Shown here piece after piece: positions 21,701 to 43,312 of a stretch of DNA of 64,000 bases. A model generated the notes under the pieces. The model was not told where the DNA came from. It saw nothing but the letters and a program-made list of their open reading frames with translations, and did no database searches. Origin of the DNA: Sacculina carcini. Lineage: Eukaryota; Arthropoda; Thecostraca; Sacculinidae. The translations under genes and the position numbers were made by a program. The stretch covers positions 8,165,545 to 8,229,544 of the forward strand of contig OU696578.1 of assembly GCA_916048095.2 (NCBI GenBank). Reading direction: 5' to 3'. Positions within the stretch are counted from its first letter, which is position 1. Every line of letters starts with the position of its first letter.

Positions 21701-24700
21701 TCTTCGCGACGGCTTCCTTCCCTATGCCGAGCCCGTTTATCGTCGCTGCGTATCGCTAGTCGAACAAACTCTCAACCAAACGCTGGCCCACCAGCAGAAT
21801 CCTCAGAACATCGAAGCGCCCGATAAAGACTTCATCATAGTCGCGCTCGATTTGCTCTCGGGTCTGACCGAAGGTCTAGGAGCCAGTATTGAGCCGCTGG
21901 TGAAGACCTCACAGCTGATGCAACTGCTGTTTCAAGCTATGCAAGATCCGGTGCCCGAGGTGCGTCAGAGTAGCTTTGCATTGCTCGGCGATCTGACCAA
22001 GGCGTGTTTTGAACATGTTTTACCGTGCATCAGTAAGTGATTGCATCGACCATGCAACATACATACACACACACACACACAGACGTACATACACATAATC
22101 AGTCACACACACACACACACAGAGACGTACATACACATAATCAGTCACACATACATAGACACACAGATATACACACACACACACACATAGATAAACAAAA
22201 TACACACATACATGCAACATACACACACACACACATAGACGTACATACACATACTCAGTCACAGTCACACATTCACTTCTAGTATGTATCGGTGTGTGTG
22301 TGTGTGTGTGTTGAAAATCACATCTGTTCTGTTCTGTTTAATCTGTTTGTTTGTCTGTTTGTTGTCTGTGTTTGTTTGTATGTTTGTGTATATGTGTGTG
22401 TGTGTGTAGGTGTTTTTGTCTGTTGTCTATGTGTGTGTTTATCTATGTATGTGCGTGTGTGTGTGTGTTTATCTATGTATGTGTGTGTGTGTTTATCTAT
22501 GTATGTGTGTGTGTCTGTTTGTGTGTGTGTGTGTCTTGTCTGTTTATCTGTGTATGTTTGTGTGCATATCTATTTGTGTATGTCTGTCTGTGTGTCTGTG
22601 CCTGTATGTTTGCAGCTGATTTTTGTGGCATTCTAGCGCAGAATCTCAATCCTCAGCATGTATCCGTGTGCAACAACGCCACCTGGGCCATTGGCGAAAT
22701 CGCCGTCAAAATGGGTACTCAAGAACATTAATAATTACCCATAATAACTATACTCAAGAACATTAATTATTACCCATAATAACTATATGTGTTTATAATA
22801 TAATTTTATATGAATGAATATAATTAATACGTTAGATGTAATATATAATTTACAACTTTTACCGTATGTATGAGTATTATGTATAATTATATATACACAC
22901 ACTTATACGCACACAATAATATGCGAATATGCTTATATCAACAAATTCTACGGAAAGATAGAAGAAAGATTTTTCTTGACCTCTTGTAGTAAACATGACA
23001 AGAAGATTAAATAAAGAATTAACCAATAGTAATTGCTATATTATTCCAAGGTGTTTATATGACTTGAATATATATATGGTTGATGGTTAATATTAGTTTT
23101 ATTATTAATAAATTCATGTTGTCTTCACTTTCGCCAATAATGTCTACGTAAACAATATATCACTTGTGTGTGTGTGTGTGTGTTTGTGTATTTAGGTGTA
23201 ATTTTGTGTGTGTGTGTTTGGGTGTCCTTGTGTGTGTGTTGGGGTGTCCTTTTGTGTGTGTGTGTGTGTGTGTGTTGGGGTGTCCTTTTGTGTGTGTGTG
23301 TGTGTGTTTGGTTGTCCTTTTGTGTGTGTGTGTGTGTGTATCCTTTTCTGTGTGTGTGTGTGTGTTTGGGTGTCATTTTGTGCCTGTATGTTTGTGTGTG
23401 TTTGGGTGTCATTTAGTTTATGTATGTGTGTGTGCTTGGTTGTCATTTTCTGTGTGTGTATTTGGGTGTCGTTTTGTGTAATGCGTGTGAGTGTGTGTGT
23501 GTGATTGCGTGTATGTATCAATATGTGTGTTTATGTGTGTATGTATATGTGTTTGTATGTGTTTGTGTGTGTAGGTGGTGAGATGCAGTCATACGTGCCA
23601 ATTGTTCTGCCTCAACTGATAGCCATAATCAACCAATTAAACACGCCGAAAACACTTATGGAAAACACCGGTATGTTTCTATGTTTGTTTGTTTGTGTGT
23701 TTATATATATATGCTACTGTGTATGTGTGTGTGTGTGTTTGTTTTCTTATTATTCCGACTATAGTATTGAATTTATTTTTATTTTGTTTATATTTGTTAG
23801 TCTAGTTTAATATATTTATTTGTTTATATCTAGTTTTCTGCTTGATTTTGTACGTGCGCGTTTGTATGTATGTGTGTGTGTGTGAGTGTTTTTGGTGACC
23901 GTATGAAAAGTGAGATATAAATGTCCTAATGTAATGTAATGTGTAATATTTTCAGCTACAGTTTTTACAGTATGACGCATTTTTACCAATATTTCCGCCC
24001 ATTTACTGATTGATTAATATTGCCTTTATCTTGATTAGTTTAATTTTCCTGATATTATGTCCCTGATAATTGTCTTAATATGTGTCTATGTAAGCGTGTG
24101 TGCGTTTGTGTGTATCTGTGTGTGTTTATATATGTGTGTATTTGTAGATATATGTGTGTGTGTGTCCTAGAGACCTTCCAAGTGTAGGGCGCTATATAAT
24201 GTAATGTAATCTACCTAATATAATGTGTGTGTATGTGTGTATGTTATAGCCATTACCATCGGACGTTTGGGACTCGTGTGTCCCAAAGAAGTGGCCCCAC
24301 ATTTGCAACACTTCATGAAGCAATGGTAAACTGCACTTCCCACCCCCTCTTCCCATCTATCCCACACTCTTTTCCCAACTATTTCCCACCTCCCAACTCT
24401 TGCTGTCTATTATTAGTATTTTTATATTTTTTGTTTTTCTTATTCATACTTTCACACATAGAAATTTACTTCTTGCTGGCAAGACACACAACACAGTATG
24501 TTTGTATGTCTGTGTGCATGCATGCATGTGTGTGTGTGTGCAATTATGTTAGCAATTAATATAAATAAACAACTCGAATCATAATTGAATCATATTTATA
24601 AACCATTTAATGCATCTGTGCAATCAGAATATTACACTAATGTGGGTCAACTTTTATTATACGCTATATGTGTGTGTGTGTGTGTCTGTGTGTGTGTGTT

Positions 24701-25870
24701 CAGGTGTACGTCGTTGCGTAATATTCGCGACAACGAGGAGAAAGATTCGGCGTTTCGTGGCATCTGTCATATGATTACACTAAATCCCAACGGTGTTGTC
24801 CACGTGTTCATCTTCTTCTGCGATGCCGTCGCTAGCTGGGTCAGCCCCCGAGCCGATCTCAAGGAGATGTTTCACCGAGTAAGTATGTGACTTGTGAGTC
24901 ACTGAGTGACTCACTTACTCACTCACTCACTGAATGACTCACTGACTCACTAGTTACTAATTACTATACTTGTTTTTTTTACTATTACCAATACTTACTA
25001 CTTGTTTTTACTACTACTTATTTTTACTTCTTATTACTAATACTTATTACTTATTTTTACTACTCCTTATTACTAATTTTTACTATTTGTTACTTATTTT
25101 TTACTAATTTGTATTACTTATTTTTTATAATTCTACTTCTTACTTATTATTACTAATTCTTTGTGACTTGTGACTCGCTGAATGACTCACTAGTTACTAA
25201 TTACTATACTTGTTTTTACTATTGAACGCTAATTTTTATTACTACTTATTTAGTATCGCTCATTCTTGTTACTTATTTTTATTACTAATTATTACTCATT
25301 TTTACTACTACTTATTACTAATTATTTTCACTTTTACATACTATTACTTAATAATACTAATTCTTTAAACTTATTATTGCTTAATGAGATTAATAGTTCT
25401 TATTACTTATTTTTACTACTGCTTATTACTGCTTGCTATTTATTTACTTATTTACAAATTCATACTCTTGTTCATCTGGTCACTACAATTTTGTCATCAT
25501 AACAGAAAATATCATATTTATCTTTTATTCATAACATTTTGTTTTTTTCTCATTTTTGGAGCGTGTTTATTTTATCTATGTGTATATCTATGTGTGTGTG
25601 TGTGTTTCAATTCCAACTAATTTTCTTCTCAATTTCGAATAAATTTAAATATCACATTAGCATTGAATAACAACAAAATAGAACATATTTCAAATCACAA
25701 TATCATGATTCCAGTATAACTGTGTGTGTATGTCTGTATGTCTGTGTGTGTGTATGTGATAGATTTTGCACGGCTTCAAGAACCAGGTTGGCGACGAGCA
25801 ATGGAACCAATTCAGCGCCCAGTTCCCGCCCATGTTGAAGGAACGGCTGGCCACCAACTACGGCGTCTAA
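12376..25870 (+). CDS. TNPO1: Transportin (karyopherin beta-2) nuclear import receptor
   Basis: HEAT-repeat importin that carries PY-NLS cargoes through nuclear pores and releases them on RanGTP. Sixteen coding exons: 12376-12501, 12677-12752, 14952-15101, 15697-15803, 16373-16509, 17051-17255, 18880-19059, 19846-20056, 20509-20661, 20908-21282, 21568-22032, 22616-22714, 23575-23670, 24250-24325, 24704-24878, 25763-25870. All junctions are GT/AG and phase-consistent, giving 912 residues (human about 898). Landmarks: [15 protein letters not shown] near the N-terminus, [13 protein letters not shown], the acidic H8 loop in exon 8 (six Asp in a row, needed for Ran-coupled cargo release), and W482 and W752, which sit where human W460 and W730 line the NLS groove. 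It ends [11 protein letters not shown]. Loss of the loop length is not seen. Fourteen of fifteen acceptors lie in (TG)n-rich tracts, and introns 4, 8 and 11 also carry (CA)n near the donor. TNPO2 is not excluded in name, but invertebrates usually have one gene. Confidence 0.97.
13232..13330 (+). mobile_element. MITE family A, truncated copy in TNPO1 intron 2
   Basis: GGGCGGCGCTAGGATTTTT followed by GAGGGGGCTAAGAGAAA and CTACACTCGAAA matches the left half of family A. The right terminus is missing. Confidence 0.6.
13835..14069 (-). mobile_element. hAT-type MITE, family D, copy 2
   Basis: Begins CAGTGGTTGTAAGCC and ends GGGCTAAGAACCACTG. Its right part (CCTGTTCTGTCCGACC, CCACTTGGCAACTC) is the reverse complement of the copy at 3032-3265, so it is inserted in the opposite orientation. 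Target duplication is not clear. Confidence 0.7.
14241..14382 (+). repeat. Short tandem duplication in TNPO1 intron 2
   Basis: A block running from GCAATGAATAATCAAC through TTTCGAGCGCGT to CAGAATTGATTGCAA is repeated about 90 bp later with few changes. The area 14160-14480 is dense in TTGCA/TGCAA motifs and has several weak inverted pairings. No coding sense. Confidence 0.6.
15110..15640 (+). repeat. CT-rich low-complexity tract filling TNPO1 intron 3
   Basis: Several hundred bases of (CT)n with interruptions, all pyrimidine-rich on the sense strand, starting a few bases after the exon 3 donor. It gives way to (TG)n just before exon 4. Ser/Leu-rich frames across it are read-through artefacts. 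Confidence 0.9.
16096..16292. mobile_element. Mariner/Tc1-type MITE in TNPO1 intron 4
   Basis: Left end CAGTTAAACAGCGATATA and right end ATATCGATGTTTAACTG form inverted repeats. Both sides are flanked by TA (16094-16095, 16293-16294), the target duplication of the Tc1/mariner superfamily. 197 bp, non-coding. A diverged second copy is at about 47745-48050, sharing CCACCACGTTGTTCTATC and GGATAATACA. Confidence 0.8.
17340..17780 (+). repeat. 21-bp minisatellite in TNPO1 intron 6
   Basis: About twenty tandem units of roughly 19-23 bp built on CATATTTCACCTTCCACCTT with small length variants, starting about 80 bp downstream of the exon 6 donor. All copies are pyrimidine-rich on the sense strand. 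The Phe/His/Leu/Pro repeat frame across it is an artefact of near-21-bp periodicity. Confidence 0.93.
17800..18879 (+). repeat. 3' part of TNPO1 intron 6: GT arrays
   Basis: Contains a pure (GT)n run at 18298-18352, a hAT-like terminus fragment (GTGGTTCTTAACC) at about 18369, and a long (TGTGTCG/TGTGTATG)n array at 18675-18877 that abuts the exon 7 acceptor (GTCGTGTAG). No exon was found inside. Confidence 0.8.
19060..19845 (+). repeat. TNPO1 intron 7: short CT run, family C fragment, TG tracts
   Basis: A (CT)n run follows the donor. A fragment of dispersed repeat family C lies at 19140-19200. (TG)n and TCTG runs occur at 19425-19460 and 19715-19842, a short (CA)n at 19615-19627. The last tract abuts the exon 8 acceptor GTTGGCAG. 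Confidence 0.75.
20057..20508 (+). repeat. TNPO1 intron 8: (CA)n, then CT-rich array, then (TG)n
   Basis: Sense-strand (CA)n at 20066-20082 lies directly after the donor. A long array of CTCTCTGATTCTCTCT-like units fills 20083-20420, and (TG)n/TCTG at 20472-20506 abuts the acceptor. The intron therefore consists almost entirely of simple repeats. Confidence 0.9.
22059..22602 (+). repeat. Facing (CA)n and (TG)n blocks filling TNPO1 intron 11
   Basis: After the exon 11 donor the sense strand is (CA)n-rich with ACATAC and GACGTAC interruptions (22059-22272), then from 22291 it is (TG)n-rich with matching GTATG interruptions up to the acceptor of exon 12. The two roughly 210- and 310-base blocks are complementary and separated by only about 20 bases. 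Confidence 0.9.
22715..23574 (+). repeat. TNPO1 intron 12: AT-rich half and TG-rich half
   Basis: The first 400 bases are AT-rich and include, at about 22890-23000, a dispersed block (ATGCGAATATGCTTATATCAA, broken here as ATGCGAATATGC and TTATATCAACAAA) that recurs at 36605-36720. From 23165 to the acceptor it is (TG)n with GGGTGTC interruptions. Confidence 0.75.
23671..24249 (+). repeat. TNPO1 intron 13 with two L2-like 3' tails
   Basis: Two short fragments end in sequence typical of L2/CR1-clade retroelement tails: AGTGAGATATAAATGTCC at about 23910 and GGGCGCTATATAATG at about 24187, each followed by (TAATG)n. Elsewhere the intron is TG-rich up to the exon 14 acceptor GTTATAG. Confidence 0.5.
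24879..25762 (+). repeat. TNPO1 intron 15: ACTTATTACT-type repeats
   Basis: 24890-25490 is a degenerate array of CACTGACTCACT and TTACTACTTATTACTAAT units, T-rich on the sense strand. The end of the intron switches to (TG)n before the exon 16 acceptor GTGATAG. Confidence 0.8.
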
Positions 25871-26355
25871 CAACATCCGGCATCTGTTCTTCAACAACTC
25901 CATGATGATGTTGATGTTGACCGCGTGTTTCTGGTGTTTCTCGGCTCAGCCGTGTTTTTGTCTATGTTTCTCTCTCTCTCTGTCTGTGTGTGTGTGTGTG
26001 TGTTTGTGTATTGCTATTATATGTTGTGTGTGTGTGTGTTAAGTTGCGTTTTGGCACGTGTGTGTATGTCTGTCTGTCTGAGTGTGTATGTGTGTGTGTG
26101 TGTGGCTGAGTGTGTTTATATATGTGACAGTCACACACATACATGCACATACACACACATACACATACACACACACACACATACACACACATATATACAC
26201 ACTCACTCACACACATACACACACTCTCTCAGACGCACACACATATACACATACATACACTCACTCATACACATGGCTGGTAGCGTTTATCAAACGTGTG
26301 TGTGTGTGTGCGTTATTTGTGCATGTTAATGTATCTTGTCTTGTCTATGACAGTT

Positions 26356-26386
<31 letters not shown>

Positions 26387-27950
26387 ATGTCATTGTTGCT
26401 TATACTCTGTCCTTGTTACACTCCTCCTCCCCCGCTCTGTCTTTGCACTCATGTGTTCCTTTGTCCTGTGTGTGTGTGTGTGTGTGTGTGTATGTCTGTC
26501 TCTGTGTGTAACTTAGCGCCAGGGGTAGTAAGTTGCGGGTATAAAATTGCTTAACGAGAACAACACACACACACACACACACAGTCTGTATGTGTGTGTG
26601 TTTGTGTGTGTCAGTCAGTCAGTATATAGGCGTAGGCGTATTGTTTTAGAGGGGCGCCGCTTCAAATCCAGCTCGGGTAGAAGTTTTTCTTGTCTGCGCG
26701 TTGCGTGCGTTGTCGAGGCTGTGTGTGTGTGTGTGTCCGGCGTAATCACATATATGTGTGTGTGTGTTGTTATTGTTGATGTTAGGTGGTTAGGTTGTTG
26801 TTTGTTTTGTTTTGTTGGCTAGGTTTGCGCGTGAGTGATTGCCAAAAGGCGGGCGTTAATATTGTTAATGTTAGTGTTGAGTGCGTTCAACGAATAGGTG
26901 CGTAGGTGCGTGCGTGTGTTTTAGCTGGTTTTTTCCCCTCTTCGGTTTCTCCTGTGTTTCCGTGTTTCCTATGCGAGGCGTTTTTTGTTTTCACATTTTT
27001 TTTATCATTAATATTATAGATATGTATATGTTTCACTTTTTTGAGTTTCATTATTCGAGGCGTTAGTTCATCATTGTCGTATCGCAATTATTCATTATGT
27101 ATTTGTCTCCAATGTACTTCGTGCGTGCGGACGTTAAGTCAGTATAGGTGGCGCTAGTTGGCAGCGGTAATTATAGGTGGCGTTAGTGGTTTGTTGTGAG
27201 CGTGCGAAATATGTGAGCGTGTTAAGTATAGGTGGCGTTGCGATCGTGCATGTATTTTGTAAGCTAGGCTGTGAGTTGTTATATTTCTCATCATCTCCTT
27301 CGCTCTCACGTATTTGCCCAACGATTATTATTGCGCTAATGTTAAATCCATATATATATATATATATATATATGCGTGTATAAATTGCGTGCGTCTATAT
27401 TTTAATGTTAATATCGATGCAAGTAATATGTGTGTTTCTGTGATAGGATACGAGGCGATAGGGCTGTGCGTGTATGTATGTCTGTGTGCTCTGACGTTTT
27501 AGCGTTGCGTGTTAGGCGGTTGTAATGCGAAAAAACACACACACACACAATTGGTATTAGACCCAGCTTATATATATATGTTTTTATATGCGTTTTAGCT
27601 CTAGGATTGTTCATCGTGCAACTCATAGATAATCATATTGTTAATGGTTAGGACGGGTCGTGTGTATGTCTGTGTGTGTGTGTGTATGTGTGTGTGTCAT
27701 CCACGCCTTTCGTGTCATATCTACTTTACTACATCTTAGTTCCACGTGTTTGTGTGTGTGTGTGTTTGTGTGTCCCTATGTGTGTGTGTGTGTGTGTGTT
27801 TCAATTTCATTGTTCGACATTTTCATTAGTTGTTTGCATTGATTTCGCTAGTTGTGTTTATATAAATTTGTGTGTGTATATATTTGTGTGAGTGTGTTGA
27901 ACTTTTGAATTGATATATATATAATTGAATAAATATATACAAAAATAAAC
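25871..27950 (+). other. TNPO1: Probable TNPO1 3' UTR, GT/CA-rich
   Basis: No splice acceptor or open frame of interest follows the stop codon. The first AATAAA signals seen are at 27928-27933 and 27944-27949, followed by a GT-rich stretch typical of a cleavage-site downstream element, implying a 3' UTR of about 2 kb. It contains facing (TG)n and (CA)n blocks at 25985-26115 and 26130-26270 that can form a long hairpin. Three copies of TATAGGTGGCG lie at 27144-27240. The UTR boundary is inferred; transcripts would be decisive. Confidence 0.5.
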
Positions 27951-28386
27951 TCATTCACCTGGTTTGTTGGTTTGTGTGTGATTGTAATGTTTAATCGAGG
28001 ATTATACCTCGAGGGGTTTAACTAGGGTTAAACTATGAATAATGGTTTTAATCTCAAATTTATAATGTTTTTTCTAGCAGTAGCGTTCAAACTTCCATTT
28101 TTAAACTTCTCGATAATATTTGAAATATTTTCATTTTGAGCATGTGAGTAATATTGATCCAATACGATTGTGTTGTCATCTTACTTTTACTCCTCGCCCT
28201 AAATAATATTTCCTGCCTACGCCCGTGACATGGTGTCATTCAGCTAGTGTGATATTTATCAATGTATCAATTTGTGTATCAGCCGCGTGCATAATTGAGT
28301 TCGTCCATTTGCCGTGTGTGTGTGTGTCGTGTGTTTGTGTATGTGTATGTGTGTGTTTATCCATCGTCTTTCCACTGACCTCAATG
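27951..28386. other. Intergenic stretch, nothing recognised
   Basis: AT-rich spacer downstream of the presumed transportin poly(A) site with a short (TG)n at 28314-28358. No gene seen. Confidence 0.5.
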
Positions 28387-28508
28387 CAGAGGCGACGCCA
28401 AGGAGGGGAGCTTAGTGGAGTTGAAGCGTTCCCCCTATAAAACAAAGGGATTGTTTTCAGTTAGCTTACATTAAGCACCCTGGCGCAGATCTCCTGGCGC
28501 CGCCACTG
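28387..28508. mobile_element. MITE family A, short internally deleted copy
   Basis: CAGAGGCGACGCCAAGG at the left and CTGGCGCCGCCACTG at the right are the family A termini with a shortened interior (122 bp). Target duplication is unclear. Confidence 0.6.
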
Positions 28509-29600
28509 TCCTGATGGGGTTGTTTCGGCTCGCTTTTGTCGTCCAGTGCTGTGTCGTGTCATTCCCTCGAGGAATAGTGTGCCGCATCATTATGGGCCGC
28601 CAAGGTGCGCCACATATCTCGCAAATGCGCCGCAAATGCACGCTTTCATCTCCCTGGACGACGGCAAGCGTGTGCGATTAGGAGATTGTGTGTGTGATTG
28701 TGTGATTGTGTGAATGGTTTGTTTGTTTGTTTGTGTATCTGTGTGTGAAGAATTATCCGTAGCAAGGAAAGGGTTTCATGCAAGGAGATTGCTGTATATG
28801 TATAGCAATAAGAAAATAGGTCTTTTTGACATACCCAAGGTTTATGACTCTTCCTTTAAGGTTTCAGATTTTTCTGTTTAATTAAGGTTTTCAGGGTTTT
28901 TGTATGAGAAAGAAAAATTGTTCAGACATAACCATACATTGTATGCATTTCAATCAGAATTCATCAAAGTCATAATCAAAATCACCGTCACCAAAAAGTT
29001 CATTAAACTCTTCCGCAGTTAGTTTGGCGTCTAGATTTCATGTATTATATTGATTGATAAAATACCACACTAACTTGGCAATACAATTCATTACATAATT
29101 TGATCTCCGCTTACACATAATTTGACTTTGTAAACTGGGATTTCTCACATACTCAAGTATAATACTCCTCCAACTTTTAATGTTGAAATTTGACACGAAA
29201 ATGGGAGCTGATTATATCTGAGTGATTGCGGTATATACATATAAATTTATTAAGTTTTGCTATATCTTTTATTTTGTTTTTGCGATAGTTTATCCAACAT
29301 TTTTGCATTTTCCATTTCTTTCTCGTCGTTTAAATTAGCAGGTACTTTCTATAGACCATGGTATCAAATCAACTTATTCTCTCTCAATCAATTAGCTAAC
29401 ACACACAGATAACACCCGCTTTCACTCACACAAAACGCACACACACACACTTCATCATAATGCAATCCAATCTGATGTTTGCATGAGCGATTTGTTAGCG
29501 GCATGTTGACACTATGTCGCAGAGGCGTACTGCCCAATATTGCACGGGGAGTTAATTTTTTGCATTACTTGCTGATCTCTTCGTATGTTGTGGTCCAAAT
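28509..29600. other. Intergenic stretch with one short minus-strand frame
   Basis: 28510-28680 is locally GC-rich. At 28958-29032 the minus strand reads AKLTAEEFNELFGDGDF then ends in an acidic DYDFDEF before a stop; it could be a terminal exon or a decayed transposon piece, but no partner exon is visible. The rest is AT-rich with nothing recognised. Confidence 0.3.
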
Positions 29601-29749
29601 AAATTTTATCGGAACTAACATAATTTTTTTCTAAAACATTGTGCGTGTAGCCCCATGATTTTAGAGTGACTGGACACTCCTCTGGCGGTTAGTTTAGCAC
29701 GTGTTAGCTTAACGGGATCTGTGCGTTGGTTAATCGCGTTACGCGTTGG

Positions 29750-29900
29750 CATTTGTGATTGGATAACAATGTGCGATTCGTTTGGGCGTGTTTGCTTAGG
29801 CAAGACAGCAGGCCACGCCTACCTGTGCTGTGATTGGCTGCAGTCGGCAGCACGTACACACACACACACACGCGCATACACGCAGGCGCAACAGAAAACT
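29750..29900 (+). promoter_or_regulatory. Probable SHOX promoter region
   Basis: Two reverse CCAAT boxes (GTGATTGGATAAC at about 29755 and GTGATTGGCTGCAG at about 29830) and a GCCACGCC KLF-like motif lie 200-340 bp before the SHOX start codon. The segment is GC-richer than its surroundings. No TATA box is obvious. Inference from motif clustering only. Confidence 0.4.
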
Positions 29901-30093
29901 CAACTTTGACAATTGCACAATTGCTTGCAAGCTGTGCGAACGCAACTTTTCCTCACTGAATTAATTCGTCTTCAACAAGTTTTTGCTGTTTGTTTTCTTA
30001 ATTTGTCTTTCTATTTTATTATTATTTTTGTTTTTCATATTTTTTTGCCTCGCATCTGTTTGCTTTTGAGTGTTATTACAAGAAATTTTCGAC

Positions 30094-42222
<12,129 letters not shown>

Positions 42223-42756
42223 AGACAACTCAGATTTTGGGGACTCAATCAGGAAGGTAGTGATGTGCAGGTGGTGTTACAGGAAGAAGGTGCAGAAATT
42301 GGATGTGGAAAGAAGTTGAGGTAGGAATAGAAGGATGGAAGGATTAAAAGTCTAAATATTGGAAGTCTGTATTGTTTCGTGGACTTGGCGTAAATTACCG
42401 TCTAGCGTCCGGAGAGCTCCTGACGCTCCCGCGCCCGACAATAGCATCACGGAAGGTGTCTGAGGAATAGCGTGAATCACCTCTGCTGGTTGCGCTCCCA
42501 AACAACCGGTTTGCTCAGCGGAGAGGTCAAGCTCCCTTCAGTTCAGAGAAGGAGTGGACCAGAGGCCGGCAGCACGAAATAGCGGCAAGAAGTGAAATGT
42601 GATGATCCCGTGTTGTGCAATATTATTGGTGGAGGAAATACGATCGTCATCATGAGTGCTATAATTAATTACAGGAAAATCGAGTAATATGGGACAAGTG
42701 CAAGCATTTTTACCACCCTGCGGTGGCCCCATGTACTGGAACGGCCCAACAAGATG

Positions 42757-42792
<36 letters not shown>

Positions 42793-42975
42793 AAGTCAGA
42801 AAAGTAAATAATTCTAGAAAGAATGAGAGTTCGAAAACAAAATACTAAATAAATAGCAATAAACCATCGATACGATAACACCTAACAACCTCACAATATA
42901 TGTCACTGTGTTCCAAAGCCATCCAAACCACAATACCCGATCTAGTCATCCATGTGTGAACAACCGCCCGTGCAT
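42223..42975 (+). other. Probable SHOX 3' UTR, with dispersed repeat family C
   Basis: Follows the SHOX stop codon. 42660-42855 is a copy of repeat family C (AATTACAGGAAAATC, ACCACCCTGCGGTGG, CAAGATGTACAGAGAG, then a GA run). AATAAA motifs at about 42848 and 42861, within the repeat, are the first candidate poly(A) signals noticed. UTR extent is inferred. Confidence 0.4.
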
Positions 42976-43312
42976 ATCCATCCGTGGTGTAGTGGTAGAA
43001 CACCCGCCTCACAAGCGGGAGGTCCGTGGTTCGAAATCCGGCGGAGCAGAATATATTTGGACGAATTCTATAATCCAACAGTCCCTGTCCACCCAGCAGA
43101 AAATGATGGTACCAGATATCAGTCATGAGTTGTGTCATGCATTCTGGGGAGGTGGCCCTCTCTGATACGTCTTCCGTCCATGTGGCGTCATAGCGTGGAG
43201 AGGGTTGGTTCTGCGGTGGCAGCGAGCTGCACGGGACACACCTGTGTGTGTTCATAAGCTTCGGCTTCTTCCCGTGTAGCAGCTGTCACTTGAGACCCTT
43301 AACCCTTAACCT
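42976..43312 (+). mobile_element. tRNA-derived SINE, copy 3 (most complete)
   Basis: Head with GTGGTGTAGTGGTAGAACA, stem CCCGC/GCGGG around loop CTCACAA, and a good B box GGTTCGAAATCC. The full body follows and the tail is ACCCTTAACCCTTAACCT. Overall very similar to copies 1 and 2. The head could in principle support Pol III transcription. Confidence 0.9.

Noticed and set aside
42976-43050. Functional tRNA-Val genes
   Set aside because: Heads are joined to a conserved SINE body, have imperfect acceptor stems and no terminator; they are SINE promoters, not tRNA genes.
42845-43255. Protein frames of about 70-136 codons on one strand of each SINE copy (33649-33873, 40446-40679, 42845-43255)
   Set aside because: The same peptide recurs antisense to each SINE and breaks at its ends; it is the retroposon sequence read in one frame.
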